Shown here piece after piece: positions 1 to 8,414 of a DNA stretch of 64,000 nt. The notes below the pieces were generated by a model, which was not told the origin of the DNA, made no database searches, and worked only from the letters and a program-made list of their open reading frames with translations. Position 1 is the first letter of the stretch. Each line of letters opens with the position of its first letter. The position numbers were made by a program, and so were the translations under genes. Origin of the DNA: Methylovulum sp. (GTDB taxonomy: Bacteria > Pseudomonadota > Gammaproteobacteria > Methylococcales > Methylomonadaceae); contig NZ_JAQTZU010000001.1 of assembly GCF_028687615.1 (NCBI RefSeq), positions 220,621 through 284,620 of the forward strand, read 5' to 3'.

Positions 1-1
1 G

Positions 2-1660
2 CCATTTACCATACAGTCGATTTCAAAAGCCATTACCTACGGGATTGCCCTGGAAGATAACGGCGTTGAAGCAGTGTTGCAAAAAGTGGACGTAGAGCCT
101 TCAGGAGAAGCCTTCAACTCCATCAGCCTGGAACCTGACACCGGTCGCCCCAGGAACCCGATGATTAATGCTGGCGCGATCGCTACTGTGGCGCTGATCA
201 ATGGGGAATCGGCGGATGACAAACTCAAGCGTATGCTCAAGTGTTATGAACGTTATCTGGGACGCTCGGTTACGATTGATGAGGATGTGTACCGTTCAGA
301 AAAATCGACCGGACATCGCAATCGAGCCATCGCCTATCTGTTGCGCAATTCGGATATTATTGAAAAGGATACCGATGATGTTCTTGATGTGTATTTCAAG
401 CAATGTTCAATACTCGTAACCTGTAGAGATTTGGCCCTGATCGGCGCTACTCTGGCCAATAATGGCGTCAATCCCATTACAGGCGTGCGCGTGCTGGCAA
501 GCCATTATGTGCCGAAGGTGTTGAGCGTGATGAGTTCATGCGGGATGTATGATTATTCGGGCGCCTGGGTTTATGAGGTGGGCATGCCGGCAAAAAGCGG
601 TGTCGGCGGTGGAATTGTTGCTGTGCTGCCGGGCCAGTTCGGTCTTGCGGTGTTTTCCCCGAAGCTGGACGAACGCGGTAACAGCGCCCGTGGTATTGCT
701 GCGTGCAAAAAAATTTCCTCCGATTTCGGTCTGCACATGTTTCGCACCGGTCGGTCTACCACGTCATCGGTCATTCATGCCAGTTATGATGCCGCTCATG
801 TGCCTTCTAAACGTACTCGCAACGTCGAGCAGGGACGGCTGATTGCTGAATTAGGCCACAAGGTCATGGTGCTGGAATTACATGGAGAATTGATGTTTAC
901 CTCTGCTGAAATCGTCATTCATGAAGCAATGGTTGCAGCCAAGAAGGCCGAGTATCTGATTATAGATTTTACTCGCGCCGCCTATATCAGCGAAGGGGCT
1001 GACAGTATGATAGCGGGTCTGATCCAGTCACTGTCCGAACACGGCAAGACGATTTTGCTGACCGGCACCTGGGGTAAGTATGAGACGATAAAATTGATAA
1101 AAAAACGCATTGGCTATACTGACGATATGCCTTTGTTGAACTACGACGCCATCGATGACGCTTTGGAATGGTGCGAAGACCAGTTGTTAGCGGGGCAAGC
1201 TTCCTATACTGCGGCTGAAGCCCCTCTTGTGGCGCAGAATTTCTTGATAGAGTTTACTGCCGAGGAAATGGAGGTCTTCGAATCCATGCTGGAGCATCGT
1301 AGCTACGATGAAGGCGCATACCTGTGCAGGGAGGGCGATCCCGGAGATTTACTGTATTTTCTTCTCTCGGGACAGGTCAGTGTTATTGTTCCGCTCTCTC
1401 ATCGCAGGAGTAGGCGTATTACATCTTTATCGGCGGGTTCGGCTTTTGGAGAGATTGCCATGCTTGATCGGGGCAAGCGTTCGGCGGACATTGTGGCCGA
1501 TGATAATGTGACATGTCTGGTTCTTGATTATAAACAACTGGAGGAGCAGAGCAGTCCATTGGCTATGTGCATTCGTTGGAAGCTCGCCACGAATATCGGA
1601 CGGGATCTTGCCCGAAAACTTCGCAAGGCTACCTTAGAGATTAAATCACTAAGGAGTTGA
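2..1660 (+). CDS. glsA: Glutaminase fused to STAS and cyclic-nucleotide-binding domains (5' partial)
   Basis: The reading frame is open from base 2, so the true start lies left of the window; 552 codons are visible. The first ~250 residues are a serine-dependent glutaminase (glutamine to glutamate plus ammonia). The catalytic SxxK motif is seen in QSISK close to the window start, followed by EPSG.AFNS and RPRNPMINAGAI. Residues ~285-395 look like a STAS domain (VLELHGELMFTSAEI, IIDFTRAAYIS). Residues ~420-545 are a cyclic-nucleotide-binding fold (LLYFLLSGQVSVIV, GSAFGEIAMLDRGKRSADI). Typical bacterial glutaminases are ~310 aa without these C-terminal modules, so activity may be controlled by a partner or by cNMP; that control is inferred. 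The domain calls are secure, the ligand is unknown. Confidence 0.93.
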   Translation, partial: PFTIQSISKAITYGIALEDNGVEAVLQKVDVEPSGEAFNSISLEPDTGRPRNPMINAGAIATVALINGESADDKLKRMLKCYERYLGRSVTIDEDVYRSEKSTGHRNRAIAYLLRNSDIIEKDTDDVLDVYFKQCSILVTCRDLALIGATLANNGVNPITGVRVLASHYVPKVLSVMSSCGMYDYSGAWVYEVGMPAKSGVGGGIVAVLPGQFGLAVFSPKLDERGNSARGIAACKKISSDFGLHMFRTGRSTTSSVIHASYDAAHVPSKRTRNVEQGRLIAELGHKVMVLELHGELMFTSAEIVIHEAMVAAKKAEYLIIDFTRAAYISEGADSMIAGLIQSLSEHGKTILLTGTWGKYETIKLIKKRIGYTDDMPLLNYDAIDDALEWCEDQLLAGQASYTAAEAPLVAQNFLIEFTAEEMEVFESMLEHRSYDEGAYLCREGDPGDLLYFLLSGQVSVIVPLSHRRSRRITSLSAGSAFGEIAMLDRGKRSADIVADDNVTCLVLDYKQLEEQSSPLAMCIRWKLATNIGRDLARKLRKATLEIKSLRS

Positions 1661-1699
1661 GTTGTCTTAGCGGAAATCGGTATTAGAGACAAGGTTGTT

Positions 1700-2385
1700 T
1701 TATGTTTTTTTCGCATCCATATTGACGACCCAGGGCGACTCGCCTGACGGTGTGTTTGCATAACGACGACAGCGCGCTAAATGGAAGCGGGATGGACCGT
1801 CGTTTGGATAGTCCCGCAGGATGGCCTTGAAAATATCGCCGGCCTCGCGCCAGCGTCCGCATCGCAATTCGTCCATGCCAATAGCAAAGCTTTCGCAGAG
1901 CTGTTTTTGCGACTTGTTGGCAGTGCTTTCCAAAGCAACAACTTCCAAGATAGGCAAGGGTTCAGTCTTGCCGACGAAGCGAAATTCGCCCAGAAACCGG
2001 CACAAAAGACCATCAACGCCTTCCATAGCGGAGCGGCTGCTCAGGAGTTGGGTATGCAGATGTTTATTGAGATCTTCGATACGCGCGGCGCTATTTGCGC
2101 AATCGCCAACGATGCTATAGACAAAATGTCCGCCACCGCCAGCGTGTCCTACGTAAGCCCATCTTCAAGTCCGATGCGCAGCGAATGGGAGAACTGGGCA
2201 TAGCGTTTCTCGAAGCCGGCAACGGCTTCGATGGCTTCAAGCCCGGCCAGCAGGGCTTTGCGACGGACATCCGAGCCGGGCTGTTCGACCGTCCAAGCAC
2301 ACATGATGCCATCGGCGCGGAATTCAATCACATCGACGCCATTACGCCTTAGCGGGGCGGACAGGGTTTCAAAATAATCGTTAAT
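1700..2385 (-). pseudogene. Remnant of a class III adenylate/guanylate cyclase (C-terminal part)
   Basis: Read on the minus strand from 2385, codons give NDYFETLSAPLRRNGVDVI, then FRADGIMCAW, which fits the second half of a class III cyclase domain. After a one-base frameshift near 2150 it continues as YVGHAGGGGHFVYSIVGDCA, then NSAARIEDLNKHL and FRFVGKTEPLPILEV, ending in a short helical tail (WREAGDIFKAILRDYP, DGPSRFHLARC). The catalytic N-terminal part is missing: homology stops exactly where the miniature element at 2386 begins, and nothing cyclase-like was found on its other side. The gene is therefore both truncated and frameshifted and cannot make an active enzyme. The stop is TAA at 1700-1702. 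Confidence 0.8.
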
Positions 2386-2657
2386 AATAACTGGGGTCAG
2401 AGTAAACTTATATACTGATCCGTTCTTTTCTTCCGCCAGCCGACAGGCCTACCCATTTTTTGGACGGCCATCCGCCGACCGCTCAAATTTTCTATTTCCG
2501 CTTTAAATCGCTCGCTGCCAAGTGCCATGCCTTTGTTTACTGAGGAATTCCGATTGGACACGCGCGGGCCAGTCTCGCCATTTGTTTTTCCCGAAGTCGA
2601 TAGACATAAACATCAACAGTATAGCAGAGGTTTAAATTTACTCTGACCCCAGTTATT
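2386..2657 (-). mobile_element. RayT-derived miniature element, copy 1
   Basis: A 272-bp element with terminal inverted repeats beginning AATAACTGGGGTCAGAG and ending in the complement, CTCTGACCCCAGTTATT after a TTTA tract. On the minus strand it starts a reading frame MARLARACPIGIPQ then stop, which matches the N-terminus of REP-associated tyrosine transposases (usual form MARLAR..PGIPHH). Further on, a frame reads MALGSERFKAEIENLSGRR and QKMGRP, like the C-terminal tail of the same family. The catalytic middle is deleted. It is therefore a non-autonomous deletion derivative, and it abuts the truncated cyclase remnant. Confidence 0.85.
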
Positions 2658-2676
2658 TGCGACTGCGCGTCCTTTG

Positions 2677-2707
2677 AGCGGGACGGGGTTTGTAACCCCG
2701 TCCCGCT
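2677..2707. repeat. REP-type perfect palindrome
   Basis: AGCGGGACGGGGTT, a TGT loop, then AACCCCGTCCCGCT: 14-bp perfect arms. Related GGGACGGGTTT palindromes occur at 34276-34304 and in 54290-54400. The 265 bp from here to the next gene at 2973 contain nothing else I can identify. Confidence 0.8.
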
Positions 2708-2972
2708 TAGGGCGTGACCGTGTGAGGTGTAGCTGTTTTTTTCAATGGCTACAGCAAAAATATGCTCTCGGCAACACTAGATATAGCCAGCTAAAATCTA
2801 GCGGCAACTAAATAGGGATTATTTTTCTAATCTGGTAATCCTTGATAGTTTACCCCGCCCCTTTGTGCTACGGTGTCTGTGGTGAAGCGTTAGACAGACA
2901 TTACCCGTTAGCCATTTCGCCCATCGTGCCAACAACGCTTTTCCGCAACCCAAACAACCCGGAGGAATCAAC

Positions 2973-3875
2973 ATGTCCAACAAATTTTTTAACATCTTAG
3001 CAGGCTTCCTGTTGCTACTGGCATCAGGGAACCTTTTTGCAACCCAAGTCGACCGTGTCACACTGGATGAGGCTATCCGTGATGCGGGGCTGATTTTTCA
3101 GGGGACGGTCACTAAAATCGAATCGCACACATTGGCGGAATTGGGGACAAATTACGAGCCTATGCGTTTTGCTTTTGTCACTTTTCGTGTTGAGCGCGTT
3201 ATTAAAGGGCAGATAGAAGGGGATGGTACTACACTCACTCTACCTTTCCATTCTTGTTTGGTTTTGGATTATAAAAGGCAAAAGAGCATGATGGAACAAG
3301 AGCCAACGTTAAGTCCGACAGATGCGCTAATGAAAATGCAACCAGCGATGACGGAAGAGCTTGGGGTAGGCATGGCATGTGAAATCACAGGTATGTCCCA
3401 TTTTATTGGGGGGGAAAGCGATATTTTATTTGTGGATAAGGAAGCCGGATCGAATCCTTTGGTCGGATGGGGGCAAGGGCGTTATTCAATAGTTAATAAT
3501 AAAATCTATCCGGTGGCGTGGTTAACCCAAGAAGGAGGGATTGACTTTACCTCGCCTTACGGATTGAAAGACGAGCAAGAAGCAGAAAAACTGGGTCAGA
3601 TGTTGCCGCAAGAGGCCCAAAAGCACGGTTGGACACCGCCAAAAGGTGCTAAGCGGATGGAGCCTGATGAATTTTCCGAGGTTATCGAACGAAAATTACA
3701 CGATTTAGAGCAAACTCAATTCATGGCGGGAAAGCCAAGTGTAGAACCTGTAAAAAGTGCTGACATTAGAGACCCAATATATCGCAGAATCGCTGAATGG
3801 AAGTACAAAGAAGCCCAAAAATACAAAGTTCGGGCTTTAGAAAAACTCCCAAATACCATTCAACAAGGGGAATAA
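2973..3875 (+). CDS. Exported protein of unknown function, 300 aa
   Basis: The N-terminus is a signal peptide (residues 1-23, hydrophobic LAGFLLLLASGNLFA, likely cleaved after LFA). The start ATG follows a good Shine-Dalgarno (CCCGGAGGAATCAAC). The mature part begins VDRVTLDEAIRDAGLIFQG, resembling the start of small secreted beta proteins that sit beside metalloproteases, and the C-terminus is charged and helical. No enzyme motif is visible. It ends 2 nt before the start of the broken metzincin gene, so the two were probably co-transcribed. This is the most intact gene of the decay zone. No function is assigned. Confidence 0.75.
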   Translation: MSNKFFNILAGFLLLLASGNLFATQVDRVTLDEAIRDAGLIFQGTVTKIESHTLAELGTNYEPMRFAFVTFRVERVIKGQIEGDGTTLTLPFHSCLVLDYKRQKSMMEQEPTLSPTDALMKMQPAMTEELGVGMACEITGMSHFIGGESDILFVDKEAGSNPLVGWGQGRYSIVNNKIYPVAWLTQEGGIDFTSPYGLKDEQEAEKLGQMLPQEAQKHGWTPPKGAKRMEPDEFSEVIERKLHDLEQTQFMAGKPSVEPVKSADIRDPIYRRIAEWKYKEAQKYKVRALEKLPNTIQQGE

Positions 3876-3877
3876 TC

Positions 3878-4569
3878 ATGAAATTTAACTTAATCATTGC
3901 GTTTGTGGCATTTGGATTTTCACTTCATCCATCGGAATCTGTTGCTTGGGTACAAATAACTTGTGATAACGGTCAGAAAAGGCATTGGGATGTCAAAGAA
4001 TATAAACCGATGCTTGATCCAGCGACCATTCCTTCAAATTCCGAGCAATATGATAGGATTCTCGATGCAATTAGACGCATGAATCTCAATCCCAGCAACT
4101 TCAGATATGTATCTGGAGGATTGGATGATAATGATGGCGTAGGTACATTGGGGGTTAATAAAAACGAAAGTGAAATATATTTCACTGATCTTACATTTAA
4201 TAATTCCTTTCCAAACAATGCCAAGTTATCGCCCAAGAAATTAACAATTCCGATGATTCTTCAACATGCACGGCAACAGTGTCTGATATCCAAATCAACA
4301 CCCAATACCGCTTATCACGCGCTCCGGTAGGCACTAACAAAATCCAATACAACTTGCTTGCCAAAACAGAGTTATTTGAATACGGAGGCAGTAATGAGAA
4401 CTTTACGTCAACCGTCATGCACGAGATGGGGCATACTGCCGGACTGGAACACGAAGGGGGCGTTCAGTGGCTGGCGTATTGGCTGGGTTGTATTGTTGAT
4501 CCTTTGGATGTGAGCGCTGAAAAATTTGAAGGAAATAATGCCACTTATGTTGAAATTAAGATCAATTAA
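3878..4569 (+). pseudogene. Metzincin-type zinc metalloprotease, frameshifted
   Basis: The start ATG at 3878 encodes a signal peptide (MKFNLIIAFVAFGFSLHPSE) and a propeptide-like region (WVQITCDNGQKRHWDVKEYK). Near 4215-4230 the frame shifts by one base. The first frame then runs on to a stop at 4330, whereas the protein-like sequence continues in the other frame (QVIAQEINNSDDSSTCTATV, FTSTVMHEMGHTAGLEHEGG). HEMGHTAGLEH at 4420-4452 is the HExxHxxGxxH zinc-binding motif of metzincins such as matrixins, secreted proteases that use a zinc-bound water. As sequenced, the zinc site is out of frame with the signal peptide, so the gene is inactive unless this is a sequencing error. Confidence 0.8.
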
Positions 4570-4654
4570 GGGTGTCGGCTTTTAAAGCCAAGGTCGGACA
4601 TGTTGTTTATGCCTGACGTTCCACCGTCCGATGCTGGATGGGTCATCAGTTGCG

Positions 4655-4684
4655 CTCGTTCCCAAGCTCCAGCTTGGGAACGAG
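4655..4684. repeat. REP palindrome with 14-bp arms
   Basis: CTCGTTCCCAAGCT, CC, AGCTTGGGAACGAG: perfect 14-bp arms. The same core (TTCCCAAGCT/AGCTTGGGAA) recurs inside the inverted-repeat block at 35724-35915. Just upstream (4604-4630), GTTTATGCCTGACGTTCCACC resembles 60068-60088, pointing to a second small dispersed repeat. Confidence 0.85.
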
Positions 4685-4696
4685 TCAAAATAACTG

Positions 4697-4966
4697 AATA
4701 ACTGGGGTCAGAGTAAACTTATATACTGATCCGTTCTTTTCTTCCGCCAGCCGACAGGCCTACCCATTTTTTTGGCGACCATCCGCCGACCTCAAATTTT
4801 CTATTTCCGCTTTAAATCGCTCGCTGCCAAGTGCCATGCCTTTGTTTACTGAGGAATTCCTATTGGACACGCGCGGGGCAGTCTCGCCATTTGTTTTTCC
4901 CGAAGTCGATAGATATAAACATCAACGGTATAGCAGAGGTTTAAGTTTACTCTGACCCCAGTTATT
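4697..4966 (-). mobile_element. RayT-derived miniature element, copy 2
   Basis: A 270-bp near-identical copy of the element at 2386, in the same orientation, with the same AATAACTGGGGTCAGAG ends. The transposase relic reads MARLPRACPIGIPQ (one substitution against copy 1), and small indels lie in the region corresponding to 2460-2475. Confidence 0.85.
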
Positions 4967-5018
4967 CGACCACAGTTATTCAAACGTGCCACCCCGTGTG
5001 CAATCCATCTGCTCGCGA

Positions 5019-5937
5019 TCAGCCCCCGAAGCGCCTTTTCAGCCAGACGTCGACTACCGGGGTCGCCGCATAGTCGGGATTGCCCAGTTGGCGATTGATT
5101 TCGGCATGGCCCTTAAGCCCAAGTCCCGGGAAATTCCTGCCTCTCAACCGGCGTGCCGGCCTGCTTCAGCGAGGCTTCGAGCTCTTTCGATTGCGCTACC
5201 CCGTCCGTGCGCTGGACGTGGATGATCAGGAACGCGGGCGCGTTGGGGACTTGGGCGTGGAGCGTGGGCGAAAGCGCGTGCTGGCGGGCTGGATCCTCGC
5301 CAAAGACCTGAATGTAGGTGTCGTGCATGAAATCGTTGCCCTCCTTGATCTGGCGCGACACGTCATAGGCCGCGCCATCGATCGGCAACACTCCAGCGAT
5401 GCTGGCGAAGGACAGTCCCGCGTGCTTGAGGTACTGCTCGTCGGTGCCGACCAGTGCCACAAGGTGCGCCCCCGCGCTGTGGCCCATGATCACAATCCTG
5501 CCGGGATCGAAGCTCAATTGATCGGCATGGTCGATTAGATAGCGTAGCGCGGCCGCGACGTCCGCTGCCTCGTCTTCGACGGTGCTGTTGGGGACTAACC
5601 GGTAGTTGATCGAGGCATAGGCATAGCCGAGGCCGATATAGTGTGGTGCCTTCCAGCTACCGTCGGCGGTATCCTTGCTTCCGCGTTTCCACCCGCCGCC
5701 GTGGACGAACAGCACCAGCGGCGCGCGGCGGTTGCCGTTGGTGGTGGGGTAGAAATCGAACTGCTGGAGATTATTGGTTCCATAGGCCATGGTCTGCTTG
5801 CCCCTAGGCTGCGGTACCTGCACGCCATCGTGGCGGCCGACCAGCCATTCGCTCAGCCGCCCGCCCGGGCGGGCCTCGGCTAGATTGCCAACAACCAGCG
5901 CCAGCACGGCGCACGATAGGACGATGCTTTTTCTCAT
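5019..5937 (-). pseudogene. Exported alpha/beta hydrolase (esterase/lipase type), frameshifted near the C-terminus
   Basis: The start ATG at 5937 follows an AAGGAG Shine-Dalgarno and gives a signal peptide (MRKSIVLSCAVLALVVGNLA). Hydrolase motifs are the oxyanion-hole HGGGW, the nucleophile elbow GHSAGAH (GxSxG), and the FDPGRI and ALSPTLHA blocks. The uninterrupted frame stops at 5113 after QEFPGTWA. One base shifted, the sequence continues as GHAEINRQLGNPDYAATPVV, then DVWLKRRFGG and TGA at 5019-5021. That tail contains the catalytic histidine (GHAEIN), so the present frame lacks it. The segment is visibly more GC-rich than its neighbours, which suggests acquisition from another genome. It is read in frame with an antitoxin remnant upstream. 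Confidence 0.8.
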
Positions 5938-6135
5938 AACTCGACTCCTTTTCCCTTGGGCAAACTCTTCTCGAGCTTTTTCAATTAGTTTATTAAATTT
6001 CCCCACCCGAAAATCCGATTGGATTTGGTTATCCCACAGATCATTTTCAAGTTCGAAAAACCAATCACGGAATTTTGTAAATTCCTCTTCAAGTAAATTA
6101 CGAACGCGCGTTTCAAGCTCTTCGACTTCATTCAT
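5938..6135 (-). pseudogene. Antitoxin-like N-terminal remnant fused in frame to the hydrolase
   Basis: Starting at an ATG with a good Shine-Dalgarno (TTAAGGAGCAGCCAAC), residues 1-60 read MNEVEELETRVRNLLEEEF, then KFRDWFFELENDLWDNQIQ and KLIEKAREEFAQGK. This is the pattern of the small acidic antitoxin-like proteins paired with RelE/ParE-type toxins. Its own stop codon is missing, and the frame runs straight into the hydrolase signal peptide. No toxin gene is adjacent. The junction (GKRSRV-MRKS) carries the hydrolase's own Shine-Dalgarno, so this looks like a deletion fusion rather than a designed two-domain protein. Confidence 0.6.
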
Positions 6136-6172
6136 GTTGGCTGCTCCTTAATAAAAACTGAAATTATACCCG

Positions 6173-6385
6173 TTATTTACACCACTGCCGCTCACAAGGA
6201 ATACCATCATGGTTTCCATCCATCTTAGTGCCTGGGCAATTGTTTATGAAAAACGTTGCTTCCTCGCAAAAAGTCATTTGAGAACAATGGGTTCTGCCAT
6301 CGCACTTAAATTGGTTGCTGCTTACTGGTTCATCAGGTTCTGGACTGGCGACATATTCTGTTGGTGTTTGATAGGCTTCAAATGG
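6173..6385 (-). pseudogene. Excalibur-domain protein, 5' end replaced by the miniature element
   Basis: The frame ends FKCDGRTHCSQMTFCEEATF, then FINNCPGTKMDGNHDGIPCE and RQWCK. This is the excalibur calcium-binding domain with its DxDxDGxxCE core (MDGNHDGIPCE) and paired cysteines, found at the C-terminus of many secreted nucleases and surface proteins. Upstream, the native N-terminus is lost at 6386, where element copy 3 begins. The ATG that opens the present frame lies within duplicated element ends and yields MTPVILTPVI, so any product would begin with transposon-derived residues and have no signal peptide. Confidence 0.72.
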
Positions 6386-6697
6386 AATAACTGGGGTCAG
6401 AATAACTGGGGTCATGGGGTCAGAGTAAACTTATATACTGATCCGTTCTTCTCTTCCGCCAACCGACAGGCCTACCCATTTTTTTGGCGGCCATCCACCG
6501 ACCGCTCAAATTTTCTATTTCCGCTTTAAATCGCTCGCTGCCAAATGCCATGCCTTTGTTTACTGAGGAATTCCGATTGGACACGCGCGGGCCAGTCTCG
6601 CCATTTGTTTTTCCCGAAGTCGATAGATATAAACATCAACAGTATAGCAGATGTTTAATTTTACTCTGACCCCAGTTATTCTCTGACCCCAGTTATT
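6386..6697 (-). mobile_element. RayT-derived miniature element, copy 3, with duplicated ends
   Basis: Same family and orientation as copies 1 and 2. The left terminus is repeated (AATAACTGGGGTCAG at 6386-6400, again from 6401, then a third TGGGGTCAGAG), and the right terminus is doubled (ends at 6680 and 6697). This pattern suggests successive insertions into an existing end, or slippage. The transposase relic reads MARLARACPIGIPQ. Confidence 0.83.
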
Positions 6698-7075
6698 TTA
6701 TTTTTTCTGGAATTCAGACTTAAATAACGAAGTTAGTTCGGAAATAATAAAGGAAATTAACCCAGAAAGGGCTAAGCTGGCGAAAGTTCCATAAAATAAG
6801 TCAATAAATTTATCTAATTGGCAACCCTTGATCATATCTGTTAGCAAGCATATAACGAGAACAGAAAAACATGAGAGGATTGGCGTTATTTCTCGGTATT
6901 GCGGGTGAGATATTATTTGTACAAAAACACCAATTATAAAAGCTCCAAACCCTCTTGCTTTTACGATACCTCCAATATCAAACAGCTCAAGCAACCATAT
7001 TAAACAATTTACCCCAATAAAAGCTGAAACTACAGTCCACCCCCAAATAAAAATATACTTTATCATTGCTAACAA
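6698..7075 (-). CDS. Small integral membrane protein of unknown function
   Basis: A 125-aa protein with about four hydrophobic segments (YIFIWGWTVVSAFIGVNCLI, FGAFIIGVFVQII, ITPILSCFSVLVICLL, ASLALSGLISFIISEL) and a basic tail ending QKK. The TAA stop directly abuts the end of element copy 3, so the native C-terminus may have been altered by that insertion. The codon use is clearly AT-richer than the hydrolase nearby. I do not recognise a family. Confidence 0.5.
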   Translation of the reverse strand: MLAMIKYIFIWGWTVVSAFIGVNCLIWLLELFDIGGIVKARGFGAFIIGVFVQIISHPQYREITPILSCFSVLVICLLTDMIKGCQLDKFIDLFYGTFASLALSGLISFIISELTSLFKSEFQKK

Positions 7076-7231
7076 TCCTCAATTGCTAAGTGAGTGTTTT
7101 AAAAGTCTCGATTTAGTAAAAATTGCTCACAATCAACTGGGTTGCCCAAACGCAACATTGGAAAATTGGATGAAATCACCTTGTTTCAAGATGAATTTGA
7201 TCTAAAAACCTCAGTTTTCACCACCGCCGGA

Positions 7232-7256
7232 ATTAAGTTTACTCTGACCCCAGTTA
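7232..7256. mobile_element. Solo right end of the RayT-derived element
   Basis: TTAAGTTTACTCTGACCCCAG then TTAC matches the right terminus of the three larger copies, without internal sequence. It lies in the 221-bp gap between the small membrane protein and the tonB-like gene, and marks the right edge of the decay zone. Confidence 0.7.
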
Positions 7257-7296
7257 CAGGCTCAAAGATACAAGGCGTTGCAATAAGGCGTTGCAA

Positions 7297-8007
7297 TCAA
7301 TTTATCCCCTGAGTTGTGATTCTTAAGATCACCGGCTGCGGCATGTTTTTGGGCGGCGCGTTAGGGATTTTGCGGGAGCCGGTTAGTGTGCCCACCAACA
7401 GGCTATCGATATTTTTATTGCCGGTAGATTCGCCCAGGTCGCAACGGGTTATGCGGCCTTCGTCGTCCAGCCAAATTTTAATGATCACGCTATAGTTGAT
7501 GCTACGCAATTCGTTCCGCTTCGATAATTCATTTTGTAAATATTCTTCAATCTTCGAAGCGTAGAAGCCGAGCTCCATTGTGCTAGGTTTAGATTTTTTC
7601 AAGCCGCTTTCGGGCTTGATTTCCGTTAGGCTTTTGCCGCCTTTTCTAGCTTTTAACCCGAAAGCGTCGCTACCTGCCACAGCGGTGGCGGTGTCCAAGC
7701 CCAAGGTTTCGTCAAGCACTTCAGGATTACTTTCGACTTCTAATGCTTCGCTTTCCATGCTTTCTGTTTTAGGTTCTTCGGCGGGTTGCTCAAGGATTTC
7801 CTTTGGTGGCGGTGGCGGCGGTACGGGGGGCTGATCCTTTAGCAGGGTTACGCTCAAAGGCGCTTCGACGCGCTGATAACCGGCGGAGAGTATTTGCCGG
7901 CGCACAAAAAACACAATGCCGGCGATGATCAATACGGCGACAACGCGTATTATCGCCTGCCTCAGCCAACGGTCCCAAATGCTGTCATCAGGCGTCATAT
8001 CGGCCAT
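7297..8007 (-). CDS. TonB-family energy transducer (set 1)
   Basis: A 236-aa protein with TonB architecture: a short cytoplasmic N-terminus, one membrane anchor at ~19-37 (AIIRVVAVLIIAGIVFFV), a proline stretch PPVPPPPPP then an acidic periplasmic spacer, and a C-terminal TonB-like domain (YSVIIKIWLDDEGRITRCDL, ending NMPQPVILRITTQ). Such proteins carry conformational energy from ExbB/ExbD across the periplasm to outer membrane partners. It follows the exbD gene by 2 nt and is clearly paralogous to the protein at 35038, sharing the FGL..KKGG spacer and the PPKNMPQP motif. The partner receptor is not in the window. Confidence 0.85.
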   Translation of the reverse strand: MADMTPDDSIWDRWLRQAIIRVVAVLIIAGIVFFVRRQILSAGYQRVEAPLSVTLLKDQPPVPPPPPPKEILEQPAEEPKTESMESEALEVESNPEVLDETLGLDTATAVAGSDAFGLKARKGGKSLTEIKPESGLKKSKPSTMELGFYASKIEEYLQNELSKRNELRSINYSVIIKIWLDDEGRITRCDLGESTGNKNIDSLLVGTLTGSRKIPNAPPKNMPQPVILRITTQGIN

Positions 8008-8009
8008 GG

Positions 8010-8414
8010 CTATTTAACCAATCGCTGTGTCACCAGGCCGAGGTTGTTGATCTCAAGCCGTTTGACAACATCGAGCACTTGTATTACCCGTTCGTATTGT
8101 ATTGCGGCGTCGCCTTTTACCACGACGGGCAATTTGGGGTCGGCGGCTTTATACTGGCGTAACCGGTTTTCCAATTCCGCCAACGTCACCGGTGTGGTGT
8201 CCAGATAAATACGGCCGTCGGCGGTGATCGTGACGGCTTTGGTTTTGGGTTTGCCCAGATTGGGCGCAACGCTGGCTTTCGGCAGATCCACATTAATGCC
8301 TTGCACGGTCGCGGTAGCCATGATGATAAAGACCACGACCAGCGTCCAGGCCAAGTCCATCAGCGGCGTGATGTTAAGTTCGTCGTAGACTTTCGGCCGG
8401 GTTCTACGCCGCAT
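8010..8414 (-). CDS. exbD: ExbD-family proton channel subunit (set 1)
   Basis: A 134-aa ExbD/TolR-type protein: one N-terminal transmembrane helix containing the functional aspartate (NITPLMDLAWTLVVVFIIM) and a periplasmic domain (VTITADGRIYLDTTPVTLAE, LPVVVKGDAAIQYERVIQVL). In ExbB/ExbD motors this aspartate takes part in proton flow through the ExbB pore. It overlaps the end of the upstream exbB-like gene by 11 nt, so translation is probably coupled. It is about as long as its paralogue at 34351, with high identity by eye. Confidence 0.92.
   Translation of the reverse strand: MRRRTRPKVYDELNITPLMDLAWTLVVVFIIMATATVQGINVDLPKASVAPNLGKPKTKAVTITADGRIYLDTTPVTLAELENRLRQYKAADPKLPVVVKGDAAIQYERVIQVLDVVKRLEINNLGLVTQRLVK

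Noticed and set aside
2865..2972. Possible integron attC site before the 300-aa secreted protein
   Set aside because: GTTAGAC fits one core half (GTTRRRY), but no matching RYYYAAC partner at suitable distance was found and there is no integrase nearby.
2819..3061. Minus-strand frame of 80 codons before the secreted protein gene
   Set aside because: It overlaps the ribosome site and signal peptide of the plus-strand gene and shows no family pattern.
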